The notes under the pieces were generated by a model that was not told the DNA's origin, ran no database searches, and saw only the letters and a program-made list of their open reading frames with translations. Below are positions 8,208 through 17,004 of a stretch of 64,000 nucleotides of DNA, piece by piece. This DNA is from Pseudodesulfovibrio sediminis. Lineage in GTDB: Bacteria; Desulfobacterota; Desulfovibrionia; Desulfovibrionales; Desulfovibrionaceae. Position numbers and translations under genes: made by a program. Each line of letters starts with the position of its first letter. Position 1 is the stretch's first letter. The DNA is taken from the NCBI RefSeq assembly GCF_020886695.1, contig NZ_AP024485.1:1869001-1933000 (forward strand), given 5' to 3'.

Positions 8208-9686
8208 CTAACCGAGTTCGGAAGCCAGTGCCGCGATCTCTTCACGGATGATGCGGGCCGCTTCCGCCGGTACCATGCGGGCTATTTCTTCCCGCAACAG
8301 GGATTCCAGCTCTTCCACTCGTGCTTCCAGGCTGGCGACCTTGTCCTGCAACTCCGCGATGTCGGGAACGGACTCGGTGCGGCAATCCACAAGCAGCTCT
8401 TCCACGCCAACGTCTTCAGACACATCGTGCCCAGCGTCGGGAGGCATGATCTCGGATGTCAGCGTCTCTTCAAGAGAGGTGTCCACCTCCATATCCGACA
8501 AGTCCAGAGGCTCGAAATCTTCGGCTTCGGCACCCTCGCCATCCATGACGTCGGTCACATCCACTTCAACCGTGTCCAGCAGACTGTCGACATCATCAAT
8601 ACCATCGTCATCAAGCTGATCCAGACCGGTCAGCTCTGCGTCGACGGCTTCGGTCTCCACGCCATCCGAGAGAGCGTCTTCAAAGACCGCCTCTTCGGCA
8701 TCAGGGGGTACTGCGGCTTCACTCTTGCCATCAAAGATATTGCCCGAAACCACTGCTGTCGCGGCCTTGGGTTCATCCATGATCGATTCGATCTCATGAT
8801 CTGCCACAGCATCCTCAACCGGTACTTCCGGAGCGGGTTCCTCGGCCAAGGCGGCATCAATCAAATCTTCAGGTTCAGGGGAAATTTCATCTGATTCAGG
8901 GACCGGCTCCAATTCAAGCTCAGGCTCAGCTTCCAGCTCGACTTCCGGTTCTGCTTCAGGTTCTGGTACCAGCTCCAACTCCGGTTCCGCTTCCGACTCA
9001 GGCACCAGTTCGACTTCCGGCTCCGGTGCAGACTCAGGCTCGGATTCAGGTGCCGCAGGTTCCTCAACAGCCTCCTCTTCAAGGAGATCATCGAGATTCA
9101 TGATATCGTCGTCATCTTCGGCAACTGCGGCTTCTTCGACAAGATCATCCAGTTCAATGGCGTCTTCATCCGCCTGCGGCTCAACGTCCGGTTCGACGTC
9201 ATTCTCTTCAGCGATATCATTCACCAGGGCTTCGATGTCAGGGAGATCCGCTTCCGGAGCCTCAGCAGCCGGACTCTCCTCCACCACATCCTCAAGCACC
9301 ATGACTTCTTCTTCGGGTTCAGGGGCGGCCTCTTCAGCAACGTCTTCCAGAACCATGGGCGCTTCTTCCTCCGCCACCTCTTCCACAACGTCGTCAAGAA
9401 GGATCAGCTCGTCGTCATCGTCGCTGTCGGCGATTTCATCCAGAACGATCAGATCTTCATCAACGTCATCGACTTCGGGGGCCACTTCATCAAGCACTAT
9501 GGGTTCTTCGTCGCCACTGTTCGCACCATCCTCTTCCAGGTCGTCAGAAAAGAGATCTTCGAGCTCCTGCTCGAAATCGGCATCAACAGATTCGGGATCA
9601 AGGCCTTCATGTTCTGTCATAGCACCATTTAATACGTCAGCGACGTCGACTTTATCATCAGTGGGGGGCGGGGGAGCCGGGGTCAT
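8208..9686 (-). CDS. Very acidic low-complexity repeat protein with C-terminal coiled coil
   Basis: 492 residues made mostly of Glu, Asp, Pro, Ala and Val. The first half carries at least seven variants of a short motif: VLDEV, VLDEI, LLDDV, VLEDV, VLEDV, ELDDL and NLDDL, each inside acidic spacer. A central Pro-Glu tract (PEPEVEL-type repeats) follows, then less regular acidic sequence. The last 60 residues form a heptad-rich coiled coil (IAELQDKVASLEARVEELES) and an amphipathic helix. There is no signal peptide, so the protein is cytoplasmic, or a partner protein holds it elsewhere. The layout suggests a multivalent scaffold that displays short linear motifs from an oligomer. No family is recognised. 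Confidence 0.75.
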   Translation of the reverse strand: MTPAPPPPTDDKVDVADVLNGAMTEHEGLDPESVDADFEQELEDLFSDDLEEDGANSGDEEPIVLDEVAPEVDDVDEDLIVLDEIADSDDDDELILLDDVVEEVAEEEAPMVLEDVAEEAAPEPEEEVMVLEDVVEESPAAEAPEADLPDIEALVNDIAEENDVEPDVEPQADEDAIELDDLVEEAAVAEDDDDIMNLDDLLEEEAVEEPAAPESEPESAPEPEVELVPESEAEPELELVPEPEAEPEVELEAEPELELEPVPESDEISPEPEDLIDAALAEEPAPEVPVEDAVADHEIESIMDEPKAATAVVSGNIFDGKSEAAVPPDAEEAVFEDALSDGVETEAVDAELTGLDQLDDDGIDDVDSLLDTVEVDVTDVMDGEGAEAEDFEPLDLSDMEVDTSLEETLTSEIMPPDAGHDVSEDVGVEELLVDCRTESVPDIAELQDKVASLEARVEELESLLREEIARMVPAEAARIIREEIAALASELG

Positions 9687-9708
9687 GTTGTTACCTCCGG
9701 GAAGGTTG

Positions 9709-9742
9709 AAAAAAAGGGGGAGCTGTCCTAAACAGCCCCCCC
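9709..9742 (-). terminator. Intrinsic terminator of cytochrome c3 gene
   Basis: A GC-rich hairpin (GGGGGCTGT ... ACAGCTCCCC, 9716-9742) is followed on the minus strand by seven T (9709-9715). It lies just after the cytochrome stop and before the acidic-protein gene. Confidence 0.8.
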
Positions 9743-9760
9743 TAAAATTACCCGAGCGTA

Positions 9761-10171
9761 TTAACCCTTGGGGTGGCAGTCCTTACAACCAACGGGGGCT
9801 GCTTTGCCTGCTTTCTTTTCAGCTTTGTGACAGCCGAGGCAGGAAGCCTTGGCTTTCTTGCTGTGGAAGGCCTGGTAGAAACCCTTGGGGTCTTTCTTGG
9901 CGGCTTTGGAAGCGTCCATGTGACAGCCTTCAACGGCACAACCGCTGATGGCGTCTTTGCTCTCAGCCTTGTGGTGACAGACCATACAGTCCATACCCAT
10001 ATCGACGTGAGCCTTGTGCGGGAAAGCGACCGGAGTCTTTGTTGCCTTGGCACCTTCGGGAACGGTCAAGGTCATGTTGTCCGGAGCTGCGTTGCCAGCG
10101 ATAACTGCGGGCAGTGCAAAGACACATACCAAAGCAGCAACCATCAGGCTGATGATCAGAATTTTTTTCAT
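9761..10171 (-). CDS. Periplasmic tetrahaem cytochrome c3
   Basis: 136-residue precursor with a signal peptide (about residues 1-25). Four haem-attachment sites are visible: CMVCH (62-66), CX4CH (78-84), CLGCH (111-115) and CKDCH (129-133), with extra His residues before the first site (FPHKAH) and at FHSKK that fit bis-His ligation. Type I cytochrome c3 carries electrons from periplasmic hydrogenases and formate dehydrogenases to membrane complexes in sulfate reducers. In D. vulgaris c3 the fourth site is CX4CH as I recall; here it is CX2CH. The gene has its own promoter, a strong AGGAGG site and its own terminator. Confidence 0.93.
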   Translation of the reverse strand: MKKILIISLMVAALVCVFALPAVIAGNAAPDNMTLTVPEGAKATKTPVAFPHKAHVDMGMDCMVCHHKAESKDAISGCAVEGCHMDASKAAKKDPKGFYQAFHSKKAKASCLGCHKAEKKAGKAAPVGCKDCHPKG

Positions 10172-10227
10172 TTACCTTCTTCCTCCTGTTGCATAAAAAA
10201 ATACAATTTCACACTCTCTACTTATGC

Positions 10228-10256
10228 GGGATAAATAATCATCCTCCCCCTGTCAA
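10228..10256 (-). promoter_or_regulatory. Promoter of cytochrome c3 gene
   Basis: On the minus strand TTGACA (10256-10251) and TATCCC (10233-10228) are 17 bp apart. The start codon lies about 55 bp downstream, preceded by CAGGAGGAAG. Confidence 0.5.
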
Positions 10257-10341
10257 GCGGGGGATGCCATCGTAGACCCTCGCTTTTACCTGAAAAACCA
10301 CCTTAAAGGCAAGGGGCTTTTAACTCCTTTTTGTCAACGGC

Positions 10342-11088
10342 TCATAAAGAGTACTTTTGATGGTATCCACGGGGCGTCAGCATGCGTCCGCCCACAATGC
10401 GCGTAGCGGAATTACCAACAATAAGAACCGTTTGCATGTCAACACCTTCAACATCAACGCTATCCAGCGTGGTCGTCAGCACGGCCTGACCGTTGCGATA
10501 CGCCTTACCGACCACGCCAACAGGGGTCTTGGGATCACGAAATTCCTGTATGATTTCAAGTGCTTTTTGTAAATGATCACTGCGTCTTTTCGAGCGGGGA
10601 TTATAAATGGCAATGACGAAATCCGCATCTGCGGCATTGTGAAGCCGCTTTTCTATCATCTCCCACGGCGTCAGCAGGTCGCTCAGGCTGACCGAGGCGA
10701 AATCATGCATGAGCGGCGCGCCCAGAAGCGCGGAAGCGGCATTGAATGCAGCCACCCCCGGCACCACTTCAAACGGGACCGCATCCAGCAGGCCCTGGGC
10801 CTCCAGAATTTCGAGCAACAGCCCGGCCATGGCATAAATGCCGGCGTCCCCGGAGCAGACCATGACGGTCTTTTTGCCGTCCCGGGCTGTCTTGACCGCG
10901 GCCCGAGCCCGGTCCACTTCGCCCATCATGCCGGTGGAAACAACCTCCTTGTCCACAAGAAGCGTCTCCGGCACCAGTTCGATATATCCTTTGTATCCGG
11001 CCACCACGTCGGCATCCATCAGAGCCTGACGGGCTGCGGGGGTCAGCAGAGTTTCACTGCCTGGACCAAGGCTGACAGCTTTAAGCAC
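10342..11088 (-). CDS. cbiH: Precorrin-3B / cobalt-factor III C17-methyltransferase
   Basis: 248-residue SAM-dependent ring-contraction methyltransferase of anaerobic cobalamin synthesis. Family features: N-terminal LKAVSLGPGSETLLTP, VVAGYKGYIELV, the CSGDAGIYAMAGLLLE loop, VVPGVAAFNAASALLGAPL and HDFASVSLSDLLTPW. GTG at 11088 is preferred because GGAG sits 6 bases upstream and it gives the usual family start; an in-frame TTG lies at 11103. It overlaps the end of cbiG by 8 bases, so the two are coupled. Confidence 0.92.
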   Translation of the reverse strand: MLKAVSLGPGSETLLTPAARQALMDADVVAGYKGYIELVPETLLVDKEVVSTGMMGEVDRARAAVKTARDGKKTVMVCSGDAGIYAMAGLLLEILEAQGLLDAVPFEVVPGVAAFNAASALLGAPLMHDFASVSLSDLLTPWEMIEKRLHNAADADFVIAIYNPRSKRRSDHLQKALEIIQEFRDPKTPVGVVGKAYRNGQAVLTTTLDSVDVEGVDMQTVLIVGNSATRIVGGRMLTPRGYHQKYSL

Positions 11089-12115
11089 GGCGACTCCGGG
11101 CAATGGCCAGGGTTACAGTGTCGGTCTTTTCCTTGGTCACGATCAGTTTGCCGCCATGCGCGGCCAGCAGGGCGGAAGCCTCGGCCACACTAGGGACACC
11201 CATGTGCGCCTGCACCTTGTCAGAGGGAGTGGGCACATCAATGGCGGTGAGCTGGGCCGTGGAATAAAAAACCGGTGACACGCCAAACTCAAAGGCGGCT
11301 TCCAGCAACCCGGCCTCATTGCGCTTGGCTTCCACGGAACCGACCGAAGCGATGGACTCCATGGCAAAGCCACGTTTGCCGAAGACATCGCCCACATGAT
11401 CGAGAATCTCGTACACGGAAACATCCCGTCGGCAGCCTATGCCGAGGTGCAACACCCTGGGATGCAGAGACAAGGCTCCCTCAGGACAGTCGCTGTGCCA
11501 CGAGACCCATATTCCCGGACGGGAACTGTCCCAGTCATCGGCCCCGGCAACGGAATCGAAATTCGAATGCCAGGCCAGACCGAGCCAGTCTTCAGGGTCG
11601 TACAACTGCACGGGCTGCCCCTCCAGCAAGGCCATGTTGACGTCCTTGACCCGCTCGATGTTGCCGATGCCCAGCCCTTTGCTCTTGGCCAGCATATCGA
11701 CGGAGAGCACCCCGGCGGAGTCCGTGGCCGTGGTAATGACAGCCTGCCCTCCCACGGCGCGCGCGGCGTCCGCGGCCAGTTCGTTGGCACCGCCCAGATG
11801 TCCCGACAGCAGGCTGACCGCAAACAGACCGCCCTGATCCAGACAGATCACGGCCGGGTCGGTCTCCTTGCTCTGGAGATGCGGCGCGATGCACCGCACG
11901 GTTATACCGGCGGCAGCCACGAAAATATGACTGTCAAAGGCGTTGAAGGTGGCGGCGACGAGATCGCGCAACGAATCGAAGGGCGTGACATTCTCGGCCT
12001 CAAGACGCCGGGAGGCATATATGGTCCCACCCAGTTTCGAGGCAAGACGCCGGGCAAGGTTCACCCCCTGAGAAGTCAGGGCGTATATGGCAATTTTAGA
12101 ATTTGGCATAGACAT
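11081..12115 (-). CDS. cbiG: Cobalt-precorrin-5A hydrolase CbiG
   Basis: 344 residues. CbiG opens the delta-lactone of cobalt-precorrin-5A, releasing acetaldehyde. The N-terminal domain shows IAIYALTSQGVNLARRLA and the central signature FVAAAGITVRCIAPHLQSKETDPAVICLDQ, followed by SLLSGHLGGANELA and a C-terminal CobE/GbiG-type domain (LGIGCRRDVS, ASVGSVEAKRNEAGLLEAA). Start at 12115 lacks a good ribosome site; a second ATG lies two codons in. It is upstream of and overlaps cbiH. A 9-bp inverted repeat pair (ATTGTTTAT 12114-12122, ATAAACAAT 12172-12180) frames its leader. Confidence 0.92.
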   Translation of the reverse strand: MSMPNSKIAIYALTSQGVNLARRLASKLGGTIYASRRLEAENVTPFDSLRDLVAATFNAFDSHIFVAAAGITVRCIAPHLQSKETDPAVICLDQGGLFAVSLLSGHLGGANELAADAARAVGGQAVITTATDSAGVLSVDMLAKSKGLGIGNIERVKDVNMALLEGQPVQLYDPEDWLGLAWHSNFDSVAGADDWDSSRPGIWVSWHSDCPEGALSLHPRVLHLGIGCRRDVSVYEILDHVGDVFGKRGFAMESIASVGSVEAKRNEAGLLEAAFEFGVSPVFYSTAQLTAIDVPTPSDKVQAHMGVPSVAEASALLAAHGGKLIVTKEKTDTVTLAIARSRRA

Positions 12116-12207
12116 TGTTTATCAGTTCAGAGCGTTTACGAAAAGGAAAAGTTGGCACATGAGTGACATTTATAAACAATATATACCCGCTTGCCTGCAC
12201 CGGACAC

Positions 12208-12242
12208 AAAAAAGGCCGGGATGCGTTTCCTGCATCCCGGCC
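12208..12242 (-). terminator. Intrinsic terminator of hemL
   Basis: An 11-bp perfect stem GGCCGGGATGC/GCATCCCGGCC (12214-12242) is followed on the minus strand by a run of T (12208-12213). Confidence 0.85.
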
Positions 12243-12268
12243 CACTTTCTGTTTTAGCGGACTACAGT

Positions 12269-13528
12269 CTAAAAAGTGACATTCCGGGCGGCTTCAAGTG
12301 TTTTCTCGAAGTCTTCGTCCGTGTGAGCAAACGAGGTGAATGCGCACTCGAAACCGGCAGGGGCCAGATAAACGCCCTGGGCTAGCATCTGCTGCCAGTA
12401 GGTGGCGTATGCTGCCGCGTCGCACTGACCGGACTCGACCATGCTGGTCACGGGCTTGTCCGAAAAATACATGGTAAAGGCCGAGCCGACCTGGGCAAGA
12501 TAGACAGACTGCCCCTTGCCCGCGATAATGGCGGTCAATTCTTCCGCCAGCGCCTTGGTCCGTGCCTCCTGAGCTGCGTAGTCGCACTCCTGAAGACGCT
12601 GCAAGGTGGCCAGCCCTGCGGCCATGGCAACGGGGTTGCCGGACAGGGTTCCGGCCTGGAACACACCGCCGACCGGGGCCATGTGCTCCATGATCTCGCG
12701 TTTGCCGCCGTAACAGCCCACCGGAAAACCACCGCCGATGATCTTGCCCAGCGTGGTCAGGTCAGGGGTGATGCCGTACCGTTCCTGCGCACCGCCGAGA
12801 GCGAGACGGAAGCCGGTGATGACTTCGTCGAAAATCAGCACTGCGCCGTATTCGGTACACAGATCGCGCAGTCCCTGGAGGAAGCCCTCCTTGGGCAGGA
12901 CGAGTCCCATGTTTCCGGCTGCTGGCTCCACGATAATGCAGGCGATCTCGTCGCCGGATTCCTTGAAATGCGCCTTGACCGCATCCAGATCATTGTATTG
13001 GGCGAGCAGGGTATGCTGCACCACTTCCTCGGGCACCCCCGGCGTGCCGGGCGTCACGCCTGCGGCAGAACCGGCGGCAGCCAGAAAGGCATCGGCGTGA
13101 CCATGGTAGTTGCCGATGAATTTCACGAATTTATTGCGGCCGGTGTAACCACGGGCCAGACGCAGGGCCGACATGGTGGCTTCGGTGCCGGAGGAGACCA
13201 TGCGCATCATTTCCATGGAAGGGATGAGCTTGTTGATCTCTTCGGCCAGAGCGACCTCGCCGAAACAGGGAGCGCCATAGGAGGACCCCATATCCACGGC
13301 CTTGTGCGCGGCCTCGGTGACGACAGGGTCCTGATGTCCCAGAATCATGGGGCCCCAGGAGAAAACGTAGTCGATGTACTGCCGCCCTTCCACGTCCCAC
13401 ATGTACGCGCCTTCAGCCCTGTCGATGAAGACCGGCTCTGAGTTCACGTACTTGCACGCACGCAGGGGGGAGTTCACGCCGCCGGGCATGAGGGTCTGGG
13501 CCTTTGCGTAGAGAGTCTTGGAGTCCAT
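12269..13528 (-). CDS. hemL: Glutamate-1-semialdehyde 2,1-aminomutase
   Basis: 419-residue PLP enzyme making 5-aminolevulinate in the C5 pathway, the entry to all tetrapyrroles. Diagnostic segments: [81 protein letters not shown] and the Schiff-base lysine in [14 protein letters not shown]. It is the downstream partner of the ahb gene, 9 bp apart, on the same strand. The neighbouring cbiG-cbiH unit uses the same precursor further downstream. Confidence 0.96.
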   Translation of the reverse strand: MDSKTLYAKAQTLMPGGVNSPLRACKYVNSEPVFIDRAEGAYMWDVEGRQYIDYVFSWGPMILGHQDPVVTEAAHKAVDMGSSYGAPCFGEVALAEEINKLIPSMEMMRMVSSGTEATMSALRLARGYTGRNKFVKFIGNYHGHADAFLAAAGSAAGVTPGTPGVPEEVVQHTLLAQYNDLDAVKAHFKESGDEIACIIVEPAAGNMGLVLPKEGFLQGLRDLCTEYGAVLIFDEVITGFRLALGGAQERYGITPDLTTLGKIIGGGFPVGCYGGKREIMEHMAPVGGVFQAGTLSGNPVAMAAGLATLQRLQECDYAAQEARTKALAEELTAIIAGKGQSVYLAQVGSAFTMYFSDKPVTSMVESGQCDAAAYATYWQQMLAQGVYLAPAGFECAFTSFAHTDEDFEKTLEAARNVTF

Positions 13529-13537
13529 AATGAGTAC

Positions 13538-14014
13538 CTATTTGAAATAGACCATGGAGGTCTTCTTGAGTTCCTTGAGAGAGCGCAGCACACAGTTGTC
13601 GTCGATGCCGACGGCGGCTTCCAGCTCGGCCACGACTTCTTCCGCATGTCCGGGCCGCTCGCCGTGGATCATGGTATAGAAATTATAGGTCCACTCCGGG
13701 TAGGTGCGCCGGATGTAGCAGTGGGAAATTTCGGGGCGGGCCGCAAACAGCTCGCCGACCTCTTCGCTCCGTTCGGGCGGCACGCGCCAGGCAACCATGG
13801 CGTTGTGGCCGTAGCCCGCCTTCTGGTGTCTGAGTGTCGCGCCGAAACGACGAATGATCTTGCGTTCCTTGAGGTCTGCCAGAAGATTGATGACTTCCTG
13901 CTCGGTCGTCCCCACTTCCTCCGCGATGGACTTGAAGGGCTGTGCGGTATCCGGCAGATCCGTACCTGCCAGGGCCAATATTTTTTCTTCGGTCTCGGTA
14001 AATTGAATAGCCAT
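13538..14014 (-). CDS. AsnC-like sirohaem decarboxylase subunit (AhbA/AhbB family)
   Basis: 158 residues: an Lrp/AsnC-type winged helix (IAEEVGTTEQEVINLLADLKERKIIRRFGATL) and an AsnC-like ligand domain with HCYIRRTYPEWTYNFYTMIHG. In sulfate reducers such proteins are not regulators but subunits of sirohaem decarboxylase in the alternative haem pathway. Linkage to hemL supports that reading, although which of AhbA or AhbB it is cannot be settled by eye. The ATG at 14014 gives the normal family length; an upstream GTG at 14062 adds 16 residues unlike the family. Neither has a clear ribosome site. Confidence 0.82.
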   Translation of the reverse strand: MAIQFTETEEKILALAGTDLPDTAQPFKSIAEEVGTTEQEVINLLADLKERKIIRRFGATLRHQKAGYGHNAMVAWRVPPERSEEVGELFAARPEISHCYIRRTYPEWTYNFYTMIHGERPGHAEEVVAELEAAVGIDDNCVLRSLKELKKTSMVYFK

Positions 14015-14203
14015 GGGAGGGTCTATACCCCCCGTGGACCCCGGATGCAACACTTTGCGCACGTGAAAACACCACCTGGACGCCCCGCAAACACCCCGCC
14101 CCGATCTGTCCTCCCCTTGGACCGCAGGTCAACCAGAGCTTGCCACGAACTACATGCGCACGTATGGTTTTAAACCGGACCATGAACGATAAGGAGAATA
14201 TGC

Positions 14204-15196
14204 ATGAAAGTAGCAGTGCTGGGCGCGGGAGCCTGGGGGACCACATTGGCCAACATGCTGGCCAAAAACGGGGTGGAAACAGTGCTCTGGGCACGCGAAG
14301 CGGAAGTCGCCGACGAGATCCGCGCCACCCGCGAAAACAAGACCTTTCTGCCGGGCTTTACCCTCTCGGACAAGCTCGACGTCGAATCCGATCCGGCAAT
14401 CGCCTTTGCCGGTGTAGACTATTTTCTGCTGGTCATCCCCAGCCAGTTCATCCGCCCTGCGCTCGAAAGCTTCAAGGACGTCCTGCCGGACAACCCGGTC
14501 ATCGTCTGCGCATCCAAGGGTATTGAACTCAACTCCCTGCTCCCCATGTCCAAGGTCGTGGCCGAAGCGCTTGAGGGCAAACGCCCCCGCTACGCATCCA
14601 TGTCCGGGCCTTCGTTTGCCGCCGAAGTCTCTGCGGACATGCCCACATCGGTGGCGCTGGGCTGCGAAGACCACGAACTCGGCCGCGAGTTGCAGGAAGC
14701 GTTCTCCAACCCGTATTTCCGTGTCTACTACACGCCCGATTATCGGGGTGTGGAGCTGGGCGGCGCGGTCAAGAACGTCATCGCCATTGCCGCGGGCATG
14801 GCTGACGGACTGCAGTTCGGACACGACGCACGGGCTGCGCTCATTACGCGAGGACTGGCCGAGCTGAGCCGTCTCGGCATGGCCATGGGCGGTCAGGAGC
14901 GCACCTTCATGGGACTGTCCGGCATGGGCGATCTGGTGTTGACCTGTACCGGAGACCTGTCGCGCAACCGACAGGTGGGCCTCAGGCTCGGCCAGGGAGC
15001 CAAGCTCGATGAAATCATCGGCGAAATGAAGGCCGTGGCCGAGGGTGTCAAGACGACCAAGGCCCTCCACGATCTGGCCAAAAAACTCAACGTAGACCTG
15101 CCTATCACCGAGGAGGTCTACGCCATCCTGTACGAAGACAAAGACCCGGCCACAGCGACCAGAGACCTCATGAGCCGTGACCTCAAAGACGAATAA
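14204..15196 (+). CDS. gpsA: Glycerol-3-phosphate dehydrogenase [NAD(P)+]
   Basis: 330 residues. GpsA reduces dihydroxyacetone phosphate to sn-glycerol 3-phosphate for phospholipid synthesis. The N-terminal Rossmann motif is VLGAGAWGTTLANMLAKNG, followed by LLVIPSQFIRPAL and CASKGIEL. The substrate site includes SGPSFAAEV and the C-terminal domain LGGAVKNVIAIAAGMADGLQFG with catalytic-type Lys, and GLSGMGDLVLTCTGDLSRNR. AAGGAGAATATGC precedes the ATG. It is followed by a small lipoprotein gene 13 bp downstream. Confidence 0.96.
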   Translation: MKVAVLGAGAWGTTLANMLAKNGVETVLWAREAEVADEIRATRENKTFLPGFTLSDKLDVESDPAIAFAGVDYFLLVIPSQFIRPALESFKDVLPDNPVIVCASKGIELNSLLPMSKVVAEALEGKRPRYASMSGPSFAAEVSADMPTSVALGCEDHELGRELQEAFSNPYFRVYYTPDYRGVELGGAVKNVIAIAAGMADGLQFGHDARAALITRGLAELSRLGMAMGGQERTFMGLSGMGDLVLTCTGDLSRNRQVGLRLGQGAKLDEIIGEMKAVAEGVKTTKALHDLAKKLNVDLPITEEVYAILYEDKDPATATRDLMSRDLKDE

Positions 15197-15209
15197 CATC
15201 GGAGTGACC

Positions 15210-15488
15210 ATGCGCCAACTCATCCTCTCCCTCTGCCTCGCCATCGGACTCGCCGCCGCCCTTCTCCTGACCGGCTGCTCCAAACCGTGGACACACCCGA
15301 ACTATTCCGGGGCTGCAGAAGACAGACAATTCAAGATCGACTCCCTGGACTGCGAAGTGATCGCGGGCAAGGAGTTCCCCATAGAAAAGCGCAAGCAGAA
15401 CGCTCGTTTTTTTGAGTGCATGGCCGCCAAGGGTTGGGACTACCACCCTGACGGCCAAGGGTACCAATTTCAAACCAAGCCCCGCTAA
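15210..15488 (+). CDS. Small predicted lipoprotein
   Basis: 92-residue protein with signal peptide and lipobox LLLTGC at about residues 20-25. The mature part begins SKPWTHPNYSGAAED and holds two further Cys (DCEVIAG, FECMAAKGW) that could form a disulfide. The FECMAAKGWDY ending is typical of small DUF-type outer-membrane lipoproteins. GGAG lies 5 bases before the ATG at 15210; a longer frame starting at 15177 overlaps gpsA and hides the signal peptide, so it was not used. Function unknown. Confidence 0.72.
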   Translation: MRQLILSLCLAIGLAAALLLTGCSKPWTHPNYSGAAEDRQFKIDSLDCEVIAGKEFPIEKRKQNARFFECMAAKGWDYHPDGQGYQFQTKPR

Positions 15489-15503
15489 CCGGGCAAGGCT
15501 GGC

Positions 15504-17000
15504 ATGCAGGATCGACCCGTTCTCGTTCTCGGCTCCACAGGATATGTGGGTGGCCGATTAGTCCATCTCCTTCTGGAAGGGGGCTATACCGTGCGCGCAG
15601 CAGGCCGGAGCGTCGACAAGATCAAGGCACGCTCCTGGGGCGACAAGGTCGAGGCCGTACAGGCAGACATGCACGACCTCGACAGCCTGCAACGGGCCGC
15701 CGAAGGGTGCGACGCCGCCTTTTATCTGGTCCATTCCATGGGCGCGCCCAGCAGGGATTTCGCCGCGCAGGAACGGGACGCGGCCTACAACATGATCCAG
15801 GCCGCGCAGAGCACCGGCCTCAAGCGCATCATCTATCTCGGCGGTCTGGGCGAGGATCATGAAGATCAGCCCTTGTCCAAGCATCTCAAGTCGCGCGCCG
15901 AAGTGGGCCGTATCCTCAAGCTGGGATCGGCCAAGGTCACCATCCTGCGCGCCGCCCAGATCATCGGCTCCGGTTCCTCTTCCTTTGAGCTGATACGCTA
16001 CCTGGCCGACAGACTGCCGGTCATGATCACCCCCAAGTGGGTGCGCACACGGACGCAGCCCATTTCCATACGCAATGTCCTCGGCTACCTCATGGGCTGT
16101 CTTGAAAATGAGGCCACAGCTGGACAGACGTTGGATATCGGCGGCCCGGACATTCTTTCCTACGAAGAGTTGTTTCAACTCTATGCCGAGGTGGCCGGAC
16201 TGAAAAAGCGCCACCTCTTCCCCATGCCCCTGATTTCTCCCCGACTCTCCTCGTTCTGGGTGTCCATGATCACCCCGGTGCCCATGGCCCTGTCCCGCTC
16301 CCTCATCGAAGGGTTACGCAATGAAGTGATCTGTCGGAATAACCATATTCGCGACCTTGTACCGCAGGAGCTTGTTCCCTGCTCCGAGGCCATCCGACGC
16401 GCATTGGTCAAGACTGAAGACCATTCGGTTGAGACGTGCCTCTTTGACTCGGGCCGCACATGTATGCCCGAATGGGCCACTGCAGGCGACCCCGGTTATG
16501 CAGGCGGCACTCAGTTCCAGATGGGATATTCCGCACGCCTTCAGGGCGATCCTGTCAGTGTCTGGAATGTGGTGCAGCGCATCGGCGGCGAACAGGGCTG
16601 GTATTTCGGTGATCCTCTCTGGCGACTGCGGGGGTTCATCGACCGGCTGCTGGCCGGTCCCGGCATGCGGCGCAGTGACGCCAATCGTCCGGGCTCTCCC
16701 CAGGTTGGCGACGCGCTGGATTTCTGGCGTGTGTTGGCCGCAGACGAAGGACGACGACTGCTTCTGCTGGCAGAAATGCGCCTGCCCGGCGAGGCGCTGC
16801 TGGAATTTTCCCTGGACACCCAGTGGGAAAACGCCGTGGACCTGACCATGACCGCCAAGTTCCTGCCCAAGGGGTTGTTCGGTCTGCTCTACTGGTATGC
16901 CATGTACCCTTTTCACCTGATTCTGTTCTCCAACATGATCAAGAACATCTCCGACTTGGCGGGCACCCATCTCTATGAACCGCCCCGAAGGATACGCTGA
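15504..17000 (+). CDS. NAD(P)-binding SDR protein with C-terminal DUF2867-like domain
   Basis: 498 residues. The N-terminal 290 residues are an atypical SDR/NmrA-like domain: VLVLGSTGYVGGRLVHLLL, VRAAGRSVDKI, AFYLVHSMGA and RIIYLGGLGED. The C-terminal 200 residues resemble DUF2867, a SRPBCC-like module (WYFGDPLWRLRGFIDRLLAGPGMRR, FWRVLAADEGRRLLLLAEMRLPGEALLEF) ending in a hydrophobic segment that may touch the membrane. Such fusions are widespread, with reactions not established to my knowledge. It leads directly into cbiD, whose ATG comes 4 bp after its stop. Confidence 0.82.
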   Translation: MQDRPVLVLGSTGYVGGRLVHLLLEGGYTVRAAGRSVDKIKARSWGDKVEAVQADMHDLDSLQRAAEGCDAAFYLVHSMGAPSRDFAAQERDAAYNMIQAAQSTGLKRIIYLGGLGEDHEDQPLSKHLKSRAEVGRILKLGSAKVTILRAAQIIGSGSSSFELIRYLADRLPVMITPKWVRTRTQPISIRNVLGYLMGCLENEATAGQTLDIGGPDILSYEELFQLYAEVAGLKKRHLFPMPLISPRLSSFWVSMITPVPMALSRSLIEGLRNEVICRNNHIRDLVPQELVPCSEAIRRALVKTEDHSVETCLFDSGRTCMPEWATAGDPGYAGGTQFQMGYSARLQGDPVSVWNVVQRIGGEQGWYFGDPLWRLRGFIDRLLAGPGMRRSDANRPGSPQVGDALDFWRVLAADEGRRLLLLAEMRLPGEALLEFSLDTQWENAVDLTMTAKFLPKGLFGLLYWYAMYPFHLILFSNMIKNISDLAGTHLYEPPRRIR

Positions 17001-17004
17001 ATAT

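Noticed and set aside
7323-8894. 523-codon frame spanning selO and the acidic-protein gene
   Set aside because: Crosses a terminator and two real genes in other frames; no family resemblance.
9100-9948. Serine-rich frame opposite the acidic protein
   Set aside because: Ser codons are simply the complement of the Glu/Asp codons, and it runs into the cytochrome c3 gene.
12148-12170. TTGGCACATGAGTGACA as a sigma-54 promoter
   Set aside because: The -12 element lacks GC at the right spacing (GA instead).
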